Shown: positions 16,363-25,892 of the stretch, one piece after another | Layout of the letters: every line of letters begins with the position of its first letter | Position numbering within the stretch: position 1 is the stretch's first letter | NCBI GenBank assembly: GCA_913052575.1 | Contig: CAJXFK010000014.1 | Location: 1-34,675 of the forward strand | DNA length: 34,675 bases | Origin: an uncultured Planctomycetaceae bacterium | GTDB lineage: Bacteria > Planctomycetota > Planctomycetia > Pirellulales > UBA1268 | Direction of reading: 5' to 3' | Position numbers and translations under genes: made by a program | Notes under the pieces: model-generated | The model's input: the letters and a program-made list of their open reading frames with translations, nothing else | Told to the model about the DNA's origin: nothing | Database searches by the model: none

Positions 16363-16779
16363 TTATTCATCAGGATCATCTGCATCTGTCACATTCCAGC
16401 CAATTCGTTTATCCAAAACAAAGGCCTGTACATGCTGACGAAGGTCACGTGTTCTCCCACGCGTGTATTGAAACGTGACCACACCGTCATGCACCGTCTT
16501 TATTGCAAGTGCATCACGACCTGACCCTGACCACTGAAACACGAGCACTCCATGTGTTTCAAATTGCATCTGCTGGTCAATAGCTACAGCACTTTGTCGA
16601 CCAAGAAGGTTTACAACATCCTCTACAGATTCCAGAAAACGTGGCTTGAAAATATCACCGCGTATTTCACTATGTAGCGAAACTTTTAGCTGAAGAGGCC
16701 GAACCCTTTCATCACCAGTGAAAAGTGTCAAAGAGAATATGATCACAACGAATTCCATAATCATTTTTTGAATAGTCAT
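16363..16779 (-). CDS. Secreted conserved hypothetical protein
   Basis: 138 aa. The N-terminus has a hydrophobic stretch (about 7-20, MEFVVIIFSLTLF) consistent with a signal peptide or anchor, then a small domain. It contains DFV-type helices (FLESVEDVVNLLG), VAIDQQMQFETHGVLVFQWSGSGRDALA, and a terminal RTRDLRQHVQAFVLDKRIGW. I recall similar proteins in planctomycetes and verrucomicrobia but know no function. The ribosome-binding site is moderate (AAGG, about 9-14 bases upstream). It lies between the photolyase (converging) and pilT on the same strand as the latter, with 260 bp of unassigned DNA between. Confidence 0.6.
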   Translation of the reverse strand: MTIQKMIMEFVVIIFSLTLFTGDERVRPLQLKVSLHSEIRGDIFKPRFLESVEDVVNLLGRQSAVAIDQQMQFETHGVLVFQWSGSGRDALAIKTVHDGVVTFQYTRGRTRDLRQHVQAFVLDKRIGWNVTDADDPDE

Positions 16780-17039
16780 ATACGCACACCTTACCTTTGC
16801 TTTTATTTTTCAGTGCTTTTTCCGGCACATAAAGTCCTTAACGTCGCATCGCGGCCACGATGTGTTGCTATGTCCTATCAATCACAACGCAATAGTAAAA
16901 ATTTTGTGCTCTTCTCGCAAAGATTCTGTAACCTTCAACTTCTGTTCCACAGGTTTTCTACGCTACAGCAAACGATCTGTTTCATTGAGTCGTTGACCGA
17001 GAAAATTCATCTACGTCACAAACTCAACAAAACCTCGCC

Positions 17040-18134
17040 TCATGACGACTGTGGGTTTTCCCGAATAAACGTTTGTGCACGTGCTGCATCCGGCGCGTGT
17101 GCCAGTAGCACATCAGCCGAGATTACTTCTTTTGCGTAAAGATCTATAAAAGATTGAGTCAGTGTCACCATGCCTTCCCTTCGCTGAGTTTGCATAATTG
17201 AATTTAATTGAAAACTCTTATGTTCTCGAATCAGATTTCGAGCGGCGTTATTCAATCGTAGTATTTCGAAGGCAGCAGCACTGCCTCCACCATTTTTAGG
17301 AACAAGAGACTGTGCAATAAAACTGTTTGACACATTTGCTATCTGTGCGCGAACCTGATCCTGCTCGTCTTCAGGAAATGTGGAGATCACACGCTCAGGA
17401 ACATCTTCAACGCTCGCCGAATGGACTGTTGCAAATACGAGATGGCCCGTTTCTGCAGCCTGCATGGCCGCTTGAATCGTCTCTGTATCTCTCATCTCAC
17501 CAACGAGTATGACATCAGGGTCTTGCCTTAGTGCTGTGCGCAGACCGTCTGAGAAAGTCTCGAAGTGTGCACTTTTCTCACGGTGGGTAAAAACTGATTG
17601 GTCAGGAGTATGTATAAACTCAATTGGGTCTTCCAGTGTCAGGATATGCTTTTTTCGATGCTGATTGATATGACGAATCATTGCAGCAATGGTTGTCGAC
17701 TTTCCACTTCCAGTCACTCCTGAAACAATAACCATTCCTGTATTTTCGAGAGCAATTTTTTTAAAAATATCTGGCATACCAAATTCTTCAATCGTCGGAA
17801 TCTCATCCGGAACAATACGACAAACGACCTTAAAACCAGTAAAGCACTTTGCAAAACTAACTCGCAGTCGACATACCTGTGTTCCATTCGGACCTTTTAC
17901 TTGATAGCCACAATCAACAGCACCGTGCTCCTCAAGTTGCCGAGATGAACGATCATCTAAAAGCAAACTCTTAAGGTCTTCGATCTGCTGGGATGATACT
18001 CTCGGCATATTGATCTGTCGGATGGAACCATCAATGCGAAACTGTGGCTCATCCCCAGTCTGAAAGTGAATATCCGAAGCGCGATGCTGAATTGCTTGTT
18101 GTACAAATTGATCAAGATCGAAAAGTTTTGTCAT
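17040..18134 (-). CDS. pilT: PilT-type type IV pilus retraction ATPase
   Basis: Hexameric ATPase that powers pilus retraction at the inner membrane. Domains in order: N-terminal PAS-like domain (RASDIHFQTGDEPQFRIDG), Walker A GVTGSGKST (139-147), Asp box TLEDPIEF, Walker B PDVILVGEMRD (206-216), His box GHLVFATVHS, and the PilT-specific AARNLIRE (297-304; AIRNLIRE in classic PilT), which argues for retraction rather than assembly. The length of 364 aa is normal. The ATG is preceded by GGAG eight bases upstream. No pilB, pilC or pilin genes are nearby, so it works with components encoded elsewhere. It is divergent from the DUF6268-like gene across 255 bp that holds operator-like repeats. Confidence 0.93.
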   Translation of the reverse strand: MTKLFDLDQFVQQAIQHRASDIHFQTGDEPQFRIDGSIRQINMPRVSSQQIEDLKSLLLDDRSSRQLEEHGAVDCGYQVKGPNGTQVCRLRVSFAKCFTGFKVVCRIVPDEIPTIEEFGMPDIFKKIALENTGMVIVSGVTGSGKSTTIAAMIRHINQHRKKHILTLEDPIEFIHTPDQSVFTHREKSAHFETFSDGLRTALRQDPDVILVGEMRDTETIQAAMQAAETGHLVFATVHSASVEDVPERVISTFPEDEQDQVRAQIANVSNSFIAQSLVPKNGGGSAAAFEILRLNNAARNLIREHKSFQLNSIMQTQRREGMVTLTQSFIDLYAKEVISADVLLAHAPDAARAQTFIRENPQSS

Positions 18135-18179
18135 GGCGTGAGCTCCGAACTCTGAGACAGCGATTGGGAAAGACCCTAC

Positions 18180-18214
18180 TTCATGAACATCTCATGAAAG
18201 CCCAATATGTTCAT
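18180..18214. promoter_or_regulatory. Operator-like repeats between pilT and the DUF6268-like gene
   Basis: A TTCATGAA palindrome (18180-18187) overlaps the left arm of an 8-bp inverted repeat, ATGAACAT (18183-18190) and ATGTTCAT (18207-18214), with 16 bp between the arms. TCATGAA repeats once more at 18192-18198. This could be a regulator-binding region, or a long stem in the pilT leader RNA, since it lies about 50 bp upstream of the pilT ATG. Confidence 0.3.
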
Positions 18215-18389
18215 AAATTTCACTAAAAGTAATGTATATGACAACTCGATGGCGGAGTGCTTCATTTGTACAAATTCGTAAAAACAACGAGTTAAAAAGT
18301 CTTTCTGGCGCATAGGTTCCGCAATTGCACGACGCTCACACGGCCGCTAAAGTCTCACGCGAACTTCATACACCATCTGTGGATATATC

Positions 18390-19559
18390 GTGCCCCTACA
18401 TCATTTACGTCTGCAGGTATCGATCGCGTGTTGCCTCGTGGCGAGTGCGCTATCGGCACAAGATGTTGTCTGGGTAGAACCTGTGCGTTCGCCTGGAGCA
18501 GAAACACGATTTTCTGGTCCTGCAGAACCGTGGACTCCGTATCGTAATCCAGACCAACGAATTGATCTCCTACCACCAGTTGATTTTAATATCGAACAGG
18601 ACACGTTTGCCAGCGAACCGATTGCTGACCTTGATCCAATTGAGCCGGGATCTTCACGAGGGAAAAAACCGAGCTTTGGTCGTGCCGCACCGGTGACTAT
18701 AGGTGGTTTTTGGGCGCCAAACACACCCGTTGTGAACCAACCAGCAAATCTGCAAATGAATGCACAGTTTGCTCGATTGGCTATGCCCCTTGGCATCCCC
18801 GAAGAGGGGAAACCACTCTGGCTGGCAATTGCTAAATTTGGTCGGCTTGAGCTTGCAACAAACGCAGTGCTACCAAATTCTGGTGAGGCCGTACCGAGTC
18901 AATTTTGGCTTGTAGAAACGGGCGTCACCCATATTCGTCCTCTTGCTTCTGGAAGCACCATTGGCGGTACGTTTCTTTTTGGTTCAGCGAGTGATAAACC
19001 TTTTCATGCTGGCCGTGACCTGACGCTTATGTCGATTCTCTTTGCGACAGTACCAGCGCGCAACCAGCGTGATGACTGGAGCTTTAGTCTCTTCTATTCA
19101 CCAACATCACAGTTGCCTTACCCACTGCCCGGTATCGCTTATCTCTATAAGCCAGATGACACCTTTGAGGCAAAGATTGGTCTGCCTGCCGGACTGGAAT
19201 GGCGACCAAACGATGATTGGGAGGTGACGTTTAGTTATTTCCCAATCGTAAATGTAAACGCCATGATACGAAGACGCCTTGCTGACAAACTCTGGCTATT
19301 CGGTGGCTATCGCACCGACACGCAGATTTATTTTCTAGCTGATCGGACTATCGAAAAAGAACGTTTCTATGTATTCGACCAACGTGCTGCTATCGGGCTT
19401 GATCGACAAATTGGAGCTGGATTCAGCCTCGAATTTTTAGCATCGTATCTTTTTGATCGTGAACTTTTCCAAGGGACAAGTTTCACTTCGGGCAGAACGG
19501 ATGTTATTGAGTTCGACCCAGGTCTTGGTCTATCTCTGCAGCTTCTGTGGAGAAGATAA
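18390..19559 (+). CDS. DUF6268-like secreted outer-membrane barrel protein
   Basis: 389 aa. A signal peptide is seen at residues 1-23 (cleavage near ALSA|QD). The N-terminal third is proline-rich and low in hydrophobic strands. From about residue 135 onward there are alternating strands with many aromatic ends (FSLFYSPTSQLPYPL, WEVTFSYFPIVNV, LWLFGGYRTD, QIYFLADR, IGAGFSLEFLASYLF). It ends in LGLSLQLLWRR. The pattern matches the planctomycete DUF6268 family, thought to be outer-membrane barrels; function unknown. The start is GTG with a weak GGA upstream. The stop is 3 bp from the sulfatase stop, so the two converge almost head-on with no terminator visible. Confidence 0.75.
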   Translation: MPLHHLRLQVSIACCLVASALSAQDVVWVEPVRSPGAETRFSGPAEPWTPYRNPDQRIDLLPPVDFNIEQDTFASEPIADLDPIEPGSSRGKKPSFGRAAPVTIGGFWAPNTPVVNQPANLQMNAQFARLAMPLGIPEEGKPLWLAIAKFGRLELATNAVLPNSGEAVPSQFWLVETGVTHIRPLASGSTIGGTFLFGSASDKPFHAGRDLTLMSILFATVPARNQRDDWSFSLFYSPTSQLPYPLPGIAYLYKPDDTFEAKIGLPAGLEWRPNDDWEVTFSYFPIVNVNAMIRRRLADKLWLFGGYRTDTQIYFLADRTIEKERFYVFDQRAAIGLDRQIGAGFSLEFLASYLFDRELFQGTSFTSGRTDVIEFDPGLGLSLQLLWRR

Positions 19560-19562
19560 CGA

Positions 19563-21122
19563 CTATTCATAATCCCACTTGGTAATCCAGGGATCTCTGA
19601 ATTTCTGTTGCATTGCTTTGAGCTTTTCTTGGTATTTTAAAAGTGTTCCCGCATGAGCCGGATCATTGGCAAGATTCTTTGTCTCTTCTGGGTCACCCTT
19701 GATGTGATACAGTTCGAATCGGGGCCGGTAAATATATTCTTTGACCGTTTTATTTCCGTAGGGAGCATCAAGGCTGCGTTGATATTGAGATTGCCAGCTA
19801 CTGGCAGCCCAAAGATCTGAGGCAAATGGATACGGTAGCGGATGTGCAATATTCCAAATCAATTTCCACTCATGATCACTCACTGCCCGCATTGGATAAT
19901 ACATCTGAATCTCATGAAACGTATGTGACGCAAAATGTGCATCGTGTATTTCAACGCCAGTATCAGCAAGAATCGGCAACCATGAGCGACCATGATATGC
20001 GAGTAAACCATGCCGCGGTCCATGGTTCTCGTTGGTCGCGTATGGTTTCTCCCGCCAATATTCTTCAGGTGGCAGCCAGTGCTTGGGCCGCTGCTTTGAG
20101 TGATCGAGTTCACCTGCAAAGTCGAGCACGGATGGTGTTATATCCGTATGGTTGATAATACTCTGACTCCGAACACCGCGAACCTTTACATATGGATCGT
20201 AGACAACAAAAGGAACCCGCAGGCCTGGTTCATAGACTGTTGTTTTTCCACCTGAAAAGGCCATGCCGTGGTCACTGGTAAAAACGATAAGCGTTTTGTC
20301 AAAAACATTGGCTTTCTTCAGAAGCTCAACGAGTCGTGCGAGACCCTGATCGATTCGGGCACACGACTGGTAATACTGAGCAAGTTCACTCCGTGTTTCA
20401 GGCGTATCAGGCAAGAACGTCGGAACCTGAACATCTTCAGGTTCAAAAAAAACTTCCTTTACATCCTTGTGACTCCCCCGCTTTGGTTTGTTCCCAAAAA
20501 GATCTGGTTTCAGATTCAATGCAGAGTCCTTATCAATGCCACCACCACGATGAGGGTCACTAGTAGCAAAGTAAAGAAAGAATGGCTTTTCACTTTTTGA
20601 ATTAATGACATCTGCGCAAGCATTTGCCATTTGGACCGCATTGCGAGGAGAGCCCTTCCGCTCTGACTCAAAGTGATACACCTCTTCAGGTGCCACATGA
20701 TACTTGCCAATCCGAACAGTTCTATAACCAGCTCGTGTAAGTGCTCGTGGAAGTGACAAACTCACTACGTCATACCAACTCGCAAATTTATGAAAGTCAT
20801 GCTGATGCCCATACTGACCATTGGCGTGATTATGTAATCCCGAAAGAATAACTGAGCGACTCGCAGAACAACTCGCCGTTGTTGCAAAGGCATTATCAAA
20901 CACAGCCCCATCATCTGCCAACGCATCAATAGCAGGAGTCACTGCAACTGAGTCACCGTAGCAGCCTAATGTTGGTGACTCATCATCTGTCACGAAAACA
21001 ATAATATTTCGTTCAGCTGCATAACTCGATTGAAAGAAAAAGTTTCCGTACAGAACACTGAAGAGAGATACCCACACGACTACACTTGTTTTAAAAATGC
21101 TATTCATCATGTTTTTTTTCAT
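19563..21122 (-). CDS. Type I sulfatase, SGSH (S1_8)-like
   Basis: 519 aa with a signal peptide (about 1-35, ending SSYAAE). Metal ligands Asp46-Asp47 (FVTDDESP) and D-H (TSDHGMAF) are visible. The formylglycine motif is C85-S-A-S-R89, a CxAxR form of the usual CxPxR. The stretch around GLHNHANGQYGHQHDFHKF and RIGKYHVAPE resembles human heparan N-sulfatase (SGSH), so glycan N-sulfate or O-sulfate removal is likely. The exact sugar cannot be told. The enzyme must be matured by a formylglycine-generating enzyme; none is in the window. The ATG is preceded by GGAG nine bases upstream. It is divergent from cysD by 184 bp, beside sulfate activation. Confidence 0.9.
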   Translation of the reverse strand: MKKNMMNSIFKTSVVVWVSLFSVLYGNFFFQSSYAAERNIIVFVTDDESPTLGCYGDSVAVTPAIDALADDGAVFDNAFATTASCSASRSVILSGLHNHANGQYGHQHDFHKFASWYDVVSLSLPRALTRAGYRTVRIGKYHVAPEEVYHFESERKGSPRNAVQMANACADVINSKSEKPFFLYFATSDPHRGGGIDKDSALNLKPDLFGNKPKRGSHKDVKEVFFEPEDVQVPTFLPDTPETRSELAQYYQSCARIDQGLARLVELLKKANVFDKTLIVFTSDHGMAFSGGKTTVYEPGLRVPFVVYDPYVKVRGVRSQSIINHTDITPSVLDFAGELDHSKQRPKHWLPPEEYWREKPYATNENHGPRHGLLAYHGRSWLPILADTGVEIHDAHFASHTFHEIQMYYPMRAVSDHEWKLIWNIAHPLPYPFASDLWAASSWQSQYQRSLDAPYGNKTVKEYIYRPRFELYHIKGDPEETKNLANDPAHAGTLLKYQEKLKAMQQKFRDPWITKWDYE

Positions 21123-21306
21123 GCCGAGGGGCTCCGGAAGAACTTGTCGATCATCGCACTAAATTACCTATGTTCGCGATCTCCAAAACATACAGACGAA
21201 ATTTTGCCATAATCAAGAAAATTGCAGGGCTGAGGCGGAATTGCTTCGTGCCCCTGATTTTGCCTACAGTACGTGAAAATCTCCACTTTCCCAACCGTGA
21301 GACCCG

Positions 21307-22218
21307 ATGACCGCCTACTCTCTCACCCACCTTCGACAGCTTGAAGCCGAAAGCATTCACATTATCCGTGAGGTAGCCGCCGAGTTCGACAACCCCGTTA
21401 TGCTCTACTCTGTTGGCAAAGATTCGGCTGTGATGGTTCGATTAGCCGAGAAAGCTTTCTACCCTGCTAAGCCACCATTTCCGCTGATGCACGTCGACAC
21501 CACCTGGAAGTTTCAGGAGATGTATGAATTGCGGGATAATTACATTGCTAAGGAATTGGGTTTTAAACTCATTGTGCATGTTAATGAAGAAGGCCGGGCA
21601 CAAGGAATTAATCCCTTTACTCATGGCAGCAAAGTGCACACTGACGTCATGAAGACTCAGGCCTTGAGGCAGGCACTTGATAAATATCGTTTTGATGCAG
21701 CCTTCGGTGGCGCTCGTCGCGACGAAGAAAAAAGTCGTGCCAAAGAACGAGTCTTTTCTTTTCGTGATGAATTTCATCGCTGGGACCCAAAGAACCAACG
21801 GCCTGAGTTATGGAATCTCTACAACACGAAGGTTAAGAAGAATGAAAGTATAAGAGTATTTCCACTCTCAAACTGGACTGAACTCGATGTCTGGCAGTAC
21901 ATCCATCTTGAGCAAATTCCAATTGTGCCACTGTACTTTGCAAAAGAACGACCGATTGTCTGGCGAGAAGGTGTCATGATCATGGTCGATGATGATCGAA
22001 TGCAATTTGAACCCAATGAGAAACCCGAAATGCGAAATGTTCGATTCCGAACACTTGGTTGCTACCCGCTCTCTGGTGCCGTTGACTCAAAGGCGACAAC
22101 ACTTCCTGAAATCATTCAGGAAATGCTCCTGACCACATTCTCAGAACGGCAAGGCAGGCTCATCGACTCCGATGAAGCGGGCTCAATGGAGAAGAAGAAG
22201 AAAGAGGGATACTTTTAG
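21307..22218 (+). CDS. cysD: Sulfate adenylyltransferase small subunit CysD
   Basis: ATP sulfurylase small subunit: with CysN it makes adenosine 5'-phosphosulfate from ATP and sulfate. The PP-loop SVGKDSAVM lies near the N-terminus, followed by [41 protein letters not shown] and GCYPLTG-like [11 protein letters not shown]. The length of 303 aa is normal and nothing is missing. A GTGAG stretch just upstream is the likely ribosome-binding site. It is followed by cysNC after 3 bp, and is divergent from a sulfatase gene, so sulfate released by the sulfatase could feed this step. Confidence 0.97.
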   Translation: MTAYSLTHLRQLEAESIHIIREVAAEFDNPVMLYSVGKDSAVMVRLAEKAFYPAKPPFPLMHVDTTWKFQEMYELRDNYIAKELGFKLIVHVNEEGRAQGINPFTHGSKVHTDVMKTQALRQALDKYRFDAAFGGARRDEEKSRAKERVFSFRDEFHRWDPKNQRPELWNLYNTKVKKNESIRVFPLSNWTELDVWQYIHLEQIPIVPLYFAKERPIVWREGVMIMVDDDRMQFEPNEKPEMRNVRFRTLGCYPLSGAVDSKATTLPEIIQEMLLTTFSERQGRLIDSDEAGSMEKKKKEGYF

Positions 22219-22221
22219 CTT

Positions 22222-24156
22222 ATGTCTCACCAATCAGCACTTATTGCAACCGATATTAATGAATACCTCACGCAACATGAGCAGAAAGAACTCCTGAGGT
22301 TCATCACCTGTGGCAGTGTGGATGACGGCAAAAGCACCCTTATCGGTCGACTCTTTTACGAGTCGAAAATGATTTATGAAGATCAACTCACTGCAATAAA
22401 AAAAGATACAACGCGTTACGGAACAACCGGTGAAGAGGTTGATCTCGCGCTTTTTACTGATGGACTCGAAGATGAGCGTCAGCAAGGAATAACAATCGAT
22501 GTTGCCTATCGTTATTTCTCGACCGACAAAAGAAAATTTATAATCGCTGATACACCAGGCCATGAGCAGTACACACGGAACATGGCCACCGGGGCGTCGA
22601 CTGCTGATCTCGCTGTCATTTTAATCGATGCACGACACGGTGTTCTTCCCCAGACCAAACGACATTCATTTATCGTGTCTCTGCTTGGCATCAAACACAT
22701 TATCGTAGCCATAAACAAAATGGATATTGTGGACTACAGTCAGGAAGCATTTGAATCCATTCGGCGAGACTACATTGACTTTGCTGCCCGACTTGATTTA
22801 CCTGATGTGCACTTTATGCCGATCTCTGCACTAAAAGGCGATAATGTTGTTTCCAACAGTGACAAGATGTCATGGCATGAGGGCCCGCCTCTCATGAAAC
22901 TCTTGGAATCTGTCTACATTGGATCCGATCGCAACATGGAAGATTTCCGTTTTCCTGTTCAATACGTGACGCGTCCAAACCTTGACTTTCGGGGTTTTGC
23001 TGGCACCGTCGCATCAGGAATCATTCGCAAAGGTGATGAGATTATTACTTTGCCTTCTCGCAAGAAGAGTCGTATTCAATCGATCGTAACGTTTGATGGA
23101 GAACGCGATGAGGCATTCGCACCACAGTCAGTCACCCTTACGCTTGAGGATGAAATTGACTCCAGTCGTGGTGACATGATTGTTCGTGCTGGTAATCTAC
23201 CCAAGGTGGATCAGAAGTTTGAAGCAATGCTTGTCTGGATGGATGAAACAGCACTCGTTCCAGGGAAAGAATATCTTTTTAAACAAACCGGCAAGGTTAC
23301 ACCCGGACGAGTCAGCTCTCTCCGATATCGAGTCGACATCAATACACTTCATCGAGAACCCGCTCCAACGTTGGCACTAAATGAAATTGGTCGCTGTGCA
23401 GTGACGCTTGCTGTTCCTATTGCTCATGATGCCTATCGACGGAACCGAGCAACTGGGTCATTTATTATTATTGATCGAGTTACAAACGGTACCGTTGGGG
23501 CCGGCATGATCCTCGATCGCGAACGAGAAGAAGGGGCGGCCCACTGGGACGATGAACCGGTCAGCGAAGGCCTCACTGCATCTACAAGTGAAGTAACGTC
23601 CGAGGAACGTTATGCTCGATTTGGTCAAAAACCAGTGACGATTCTTATTACGGGACTCACTGGATCTGGAAAAACAACAGTCGCTCAGGCACTGGAGCGT
23701 AAACTGTTTGATGATGGACGTGCCGTGATGTCACTTGATGGGCAAGCCATGCGACTTGGTATAAGCCGTGACCTTGGCTTCTCGGCCAGCCAAAGAAGTG
23801 AAAATCTGCGACGTTCTGTAGAAGTCGCAAAGATTGCAAACGATGCTGGTCTCATTGTGATTGCCGCCTTTGTTGCACCTGATGAACAATCTCGCCTCAA
23901 AGCTGCTGAACTTGTTGGCACAGAACGATTCCTCACTATTCACCTCTCGGCACCCATCGAAATCTGTCGAGAACGTGATGAAAAAGGCCAGTATGCAAAA
24001 GCAGATGCTGGTGAGCTGGGTAACTTTCCTGGCGTATCAGCACCGTACGAACCTCCAACACAGGCAGATCTTGTTCTTCCGACAGACGAACTTCCGGTGA
24101 GTCGATGTGTGGAAGCCATCATCGAACTTCTTGAGACAAAAGGTGTCCTTGGGTGA
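22222..24156 (+). CDS. cysNC: Bifunctional sulfate adenylyltransferase large subunit / APS kinase (CysN-CysC)
   Basis: 644 aa fusion. The N-terminal GTPase part has GSVDDGKST (31-39), DTPGHEQ (110-116) and NKMD (165-168), then elongation-factor-like barrels. It drives APS synthesis with CysD. The C-terminal APS kinase part (from about 470) has a P-loop GLTGSGKT (478-485), DLGFS and RSENLRR, and is expected to make PAPS. Two Asp positions of E. coli CysC (DGD and DADR) are Gln here (Q508 and Q524), so kinase activity may differ; I recall similar sequences in planctomycetes. It starts 3 bp after the cysD stop. Its stop overlaps the mogA-like GTG start as GTGA. Confidence 0.96.
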   Translation: MSHQSALIATDINEYLTQHEQKELLRFITCGSVDDGKSTLIGRLFYESKMIYEDQLTAIKKDTTRYGTTGEEVDLALFTDGLEDERQQGITIDVAYRYFSTDKRKFIIADTPGHEQYTRNMATGASTADLAVILIDARHGVLPQTKRHSFIVSLLGIKHIIVAINKMDIVDYSQEAFESIRRDYIDFAARLDLPDVHFMPISALKGDNVVSNSDKMSWHEGPPLMKLLESVYIGSDRNMEDFRFPVQYVTRPNLDFRGFAGTVASGIIRKGDEIITLPSRKKSRIQSIVTFDGERDEAFAPQSVTLTLEDEIDSSRGDMIVRAGNLPKVDQKFEAMLVWMDETALVPGKEYLFKQTGKVTPGRVSSLRYRVDINTLHREPAPTLALNEIGRCAVTLAVPIAHDAYRRNRATGSFIIIDRVTNGTVGAGMILDREREEGAAHWDDEPVSEGLTASTSEVTSEERYARFGQKPVTILITGLTGSGKTTVAQALERKLFDDGRAVMSLDGQAMRLGISRDLGFSASQRSENLRRSVEVAKIANDAGLIVIAAFVAPDEQSRLKAAELVGTERFLTIHLSAPIEICRERDEKGQYAKADAGELGNFPGVSAPYEPPTQADLVLPTDELPVSRCVEAIIELLETKGVLG

Positions 24157-24731
24157 GTCATGGATTCGATGAATCAATGAATAGTAGGTCCCCAATTCGT
24201 ATCGGGATTCTGACCGTCTCAGACCGCGCGAGTCGCGGTGTGTATGCTGACGAGGGTGGGCCTGCAATTGAAAATTATCTTCAAGAAGTGCTTGTGGTCC
24301 CGTGGGACTCTGAGTTTCAGATTGTTTCGGATGAAATCCAGAGTGTCTCCACGGCTATTGAAAACATGTCGCAGAATGGATGTTGTCTTGTTATCACGAC
24401 AGGTGGTACCGGTCCAGCGCCTCGTGACGTAACGCCTGAAGCAACTGAACGGGTCTGCTCTAAACTCCTGCCTGGTTTTGGTGAACTTATGCGACAGGTA
24501 TCACTTCAATATGTCCCCACTGCCATTCTCTCACGGCAAACTGCGGGCATTTGTGGTCATGCTCTGGTCGTTAATCTTCCAGGGCGCCCGAAGAGTATCC
24601 ATGAATGTCTCGATGCAATTTTCCCAGCAATTCCTTACTGTATTGATCTTATCCATACCGGCAATGCACACGCTCCCTACTTGGAAACAGACCCGCAACG
24701 CATTCAGGCTTTTCGCCCCCAGGGTAAGTAG
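24153..24731 (+). CDS. Molybdenum cofactor biosynthesis protein (MogA/MoaB family)
   Basis: 192 aa. It has the family's TTGGTG (82-87) with RDVTPEAT (91-98), [17 protein letters not shown] and the C-terminal [12 protein letters not shown]. Such proteins adenylylate molybdopterin as a step in molybdenum cofactor synthesis. MogA or MoaB cannot be separated with certainty; the RDVTPEAT form favours the MogA/MoaB adenylyltransferase group. The start GTG at 24153 overlaps the cysNC stop and has AAAGG nine bases upstream; the next ATG (24177) lacks such a site. Cofactor synthesis alongside sulfur activation could reflect sulfur supply, but this is only inference. No other moa genes are in the window. 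Confidence 0.85.
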   Translation: MSHGFDESMNSRSPIRIGILTVSDRASRGVYADEGGPAIENYLQEVLVVPWDSEFQIVSDEIQSVSTAIENMSQNGCCLVITTGGTGPAPRDVTPEATERVCSKLLPGFGELMRQVSLQYVPTAILSRQTAGICGHALVVNLPGRPKSIHECLDAIFPAIPYCIDLIHTGNAHAPYLETDPQRIQAFRPQGK

Positions 24732-24805
24732 GCCAAATTGTTCCGAATGTGAACAACAGCCTGTGACTCAAACGACTCCCGCTTCACTCGAGGATCTAAA
24801 ATGAC

Positions 24806-24826
24806 TCTTGAAAGCCAACTTCAAGA
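24806..24826 (-). terminator. Weak hairpin between convergent mogA-like and lipid-kinase genes
   Basis: TCTTGAA (24806-24812) and TTCAAGA (24820-24826) form a 7-bp stem with a 7-nt loop, overlapping the lipid-kinase stop codon. On the minus strand it is followed by GTCATTTTAG, a poor U-run, so terminator function is uncertain. Confidence 0.3.
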
Positions 24827-25717
24827 TTCAGGCGAGCTGCCAACAAATGTGAGACGACCCGGAAGAACTCGGATTCTAACCGGCAGCTCACCACCAGGAT
24901 CGCCATCAAGCTGATACGGAACTGCTTCATCAGATTCAATCAAAATTGATGTCGCTTGTTCAACGTGTGTGTCACGCCAGCTTCTGTGCCACCCAAAAAC
25001 AACTCCGATGAAATAACAAATTCCGTTCCACCAATGGCCACCACGAAAACAACACAGATCGAGTTGGCCATCAGTACAATCACCCTCCGCAACAAATTTC
25101 AGTCCAAGTGCATATCGTGGTACGTTGAGGACAAATGCCCATCGCGTATGAATTGCTTTTTTCTTTCCTTCAGTCCAAACACGAATCAGAGGAAAGTGAT
25201 AGCCTCCAATTGCCCGTAAAATTGGTGCAATCCATGTTGTGTGATCGATATGACCAGTTCGTTGGGCACTAAGAAGCCGAACCACTTCGGCATCAAAACC
25301 AACTGACGCAACTGCCAAAAAAAGATGTCCGTTGGCTTCTCCTGCATCAATTGAAAATGTTTTTGAACTCCTTATCCGATCGATAAGCTGCCTGATGTCG
25401 GGACGAAATCCAAGTTGTTTTGCGAGGACATTTTCTGTCCCTAGTGGGAGTATCGCAAGTGGTGTCGTTGCATTGGTCCAATTCGCAACCATGCCAATCG
25501 TGCCATCACCGCCAGCGCAAATAACACATGCCAATGTATCTTCTTCCGAACGAGAAGCCGCATTGATATGCTGACGGATTTTTTCTGGCTCACTCTCCTG
25601 CTCAACGGAAAAACCCGCCGACAGGAGTCCTTCCCGAAGATCATTGAGCAGCACCTGTTTGTCACGTGCACCAGCATTTGGGTTTTCAACGAGAAGGACT
25701 CGTTTGCTTTGCTGCAT
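24821..25717 (-). CDS. Diacylglycerol-kinase family lipid kinase
   Basis: 298 aa from the ATG at 25717 (the frame extends to a TTG at 25729). It has the DAGK catalytic signature: NPNAGA near the N-terminus, GGDGT at about 69-73, ILPLGTENVLAKQLG (the NDFAR-type motif), and the C-terminal QLDGDPGGELPVRIRV. YegS and DgkB-like enzymes phosphorylate lipids at the membrane; the substrate here is not predictable. No membrane helices are evident, so it is a soluble or peripheral protein. No strong ribosome-binding site is visible at either start. It follows the TIGR03067 gene on the same strand after about 163-175 bp with a hairpin between, so it may be transcribed separately. Confidence 0.9.
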   Translation of the reverse strand: MQQSKRVLLVENPNAGARDKQVLLNDLREGLLSAGFSVEQESEPEKIRQHINAASRSEEDTLACVICAGGDGTIGMVANWTNATTPLAILPLGTENVLAKQLGFRPDIRQLIDRIRSSKTFSIDAGEANGHLFLAVASVGFDAEVVRLLSAQRTGHIDHTTWIAPILRAIGGYHFPLIRVWTEGKKKAIHTRWAFVLNVPRYALGLKFVAEGDCTDGQLDLCCFRGGHWWNGICYFIGVVFGWHRSWRDTHVEQATSILIESDEAVPYQLDGDPGGELPVRIRVLPGRLTFVGSSPES

Positions 25718-25830
25718 TATTACGGACAATCTGCCTGGCTCAAAAAAAGCGTGCTCAAAAAAGACTCAGAGAAAACAAACAGAGTGAGAAGACTCCGTGG
25801 CTGGAGGCAGTGTGATGTGCGAGAATCAAT

Positions 25831-25875
25831 AGCTTTCCCAGACTACCTGCCACTGCAGGTCAGACTGGGAAAGCT
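25831..25875 (-). terminator. Long hairpin after the TIGR03067 gene
   Basis: An 11-bp outer stem, AGCTTTCCCAG and CTGGGAAAGCT, encloses a small internal loop, a 6-bp inner stem ACCTGC/GCAGGT and a 4-nt loop. It lies 17 bp downstream of the TIGR03067-type gene stop. No good U-run follows on the minus strand (ATTGATTCTC), so it may be a transcript-protecting or weak terminating hairpin rather than a classic terminator. Confidence 0.5.
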
Positions 25876-25892
25876 TTGTTGTATTCGCGGAC

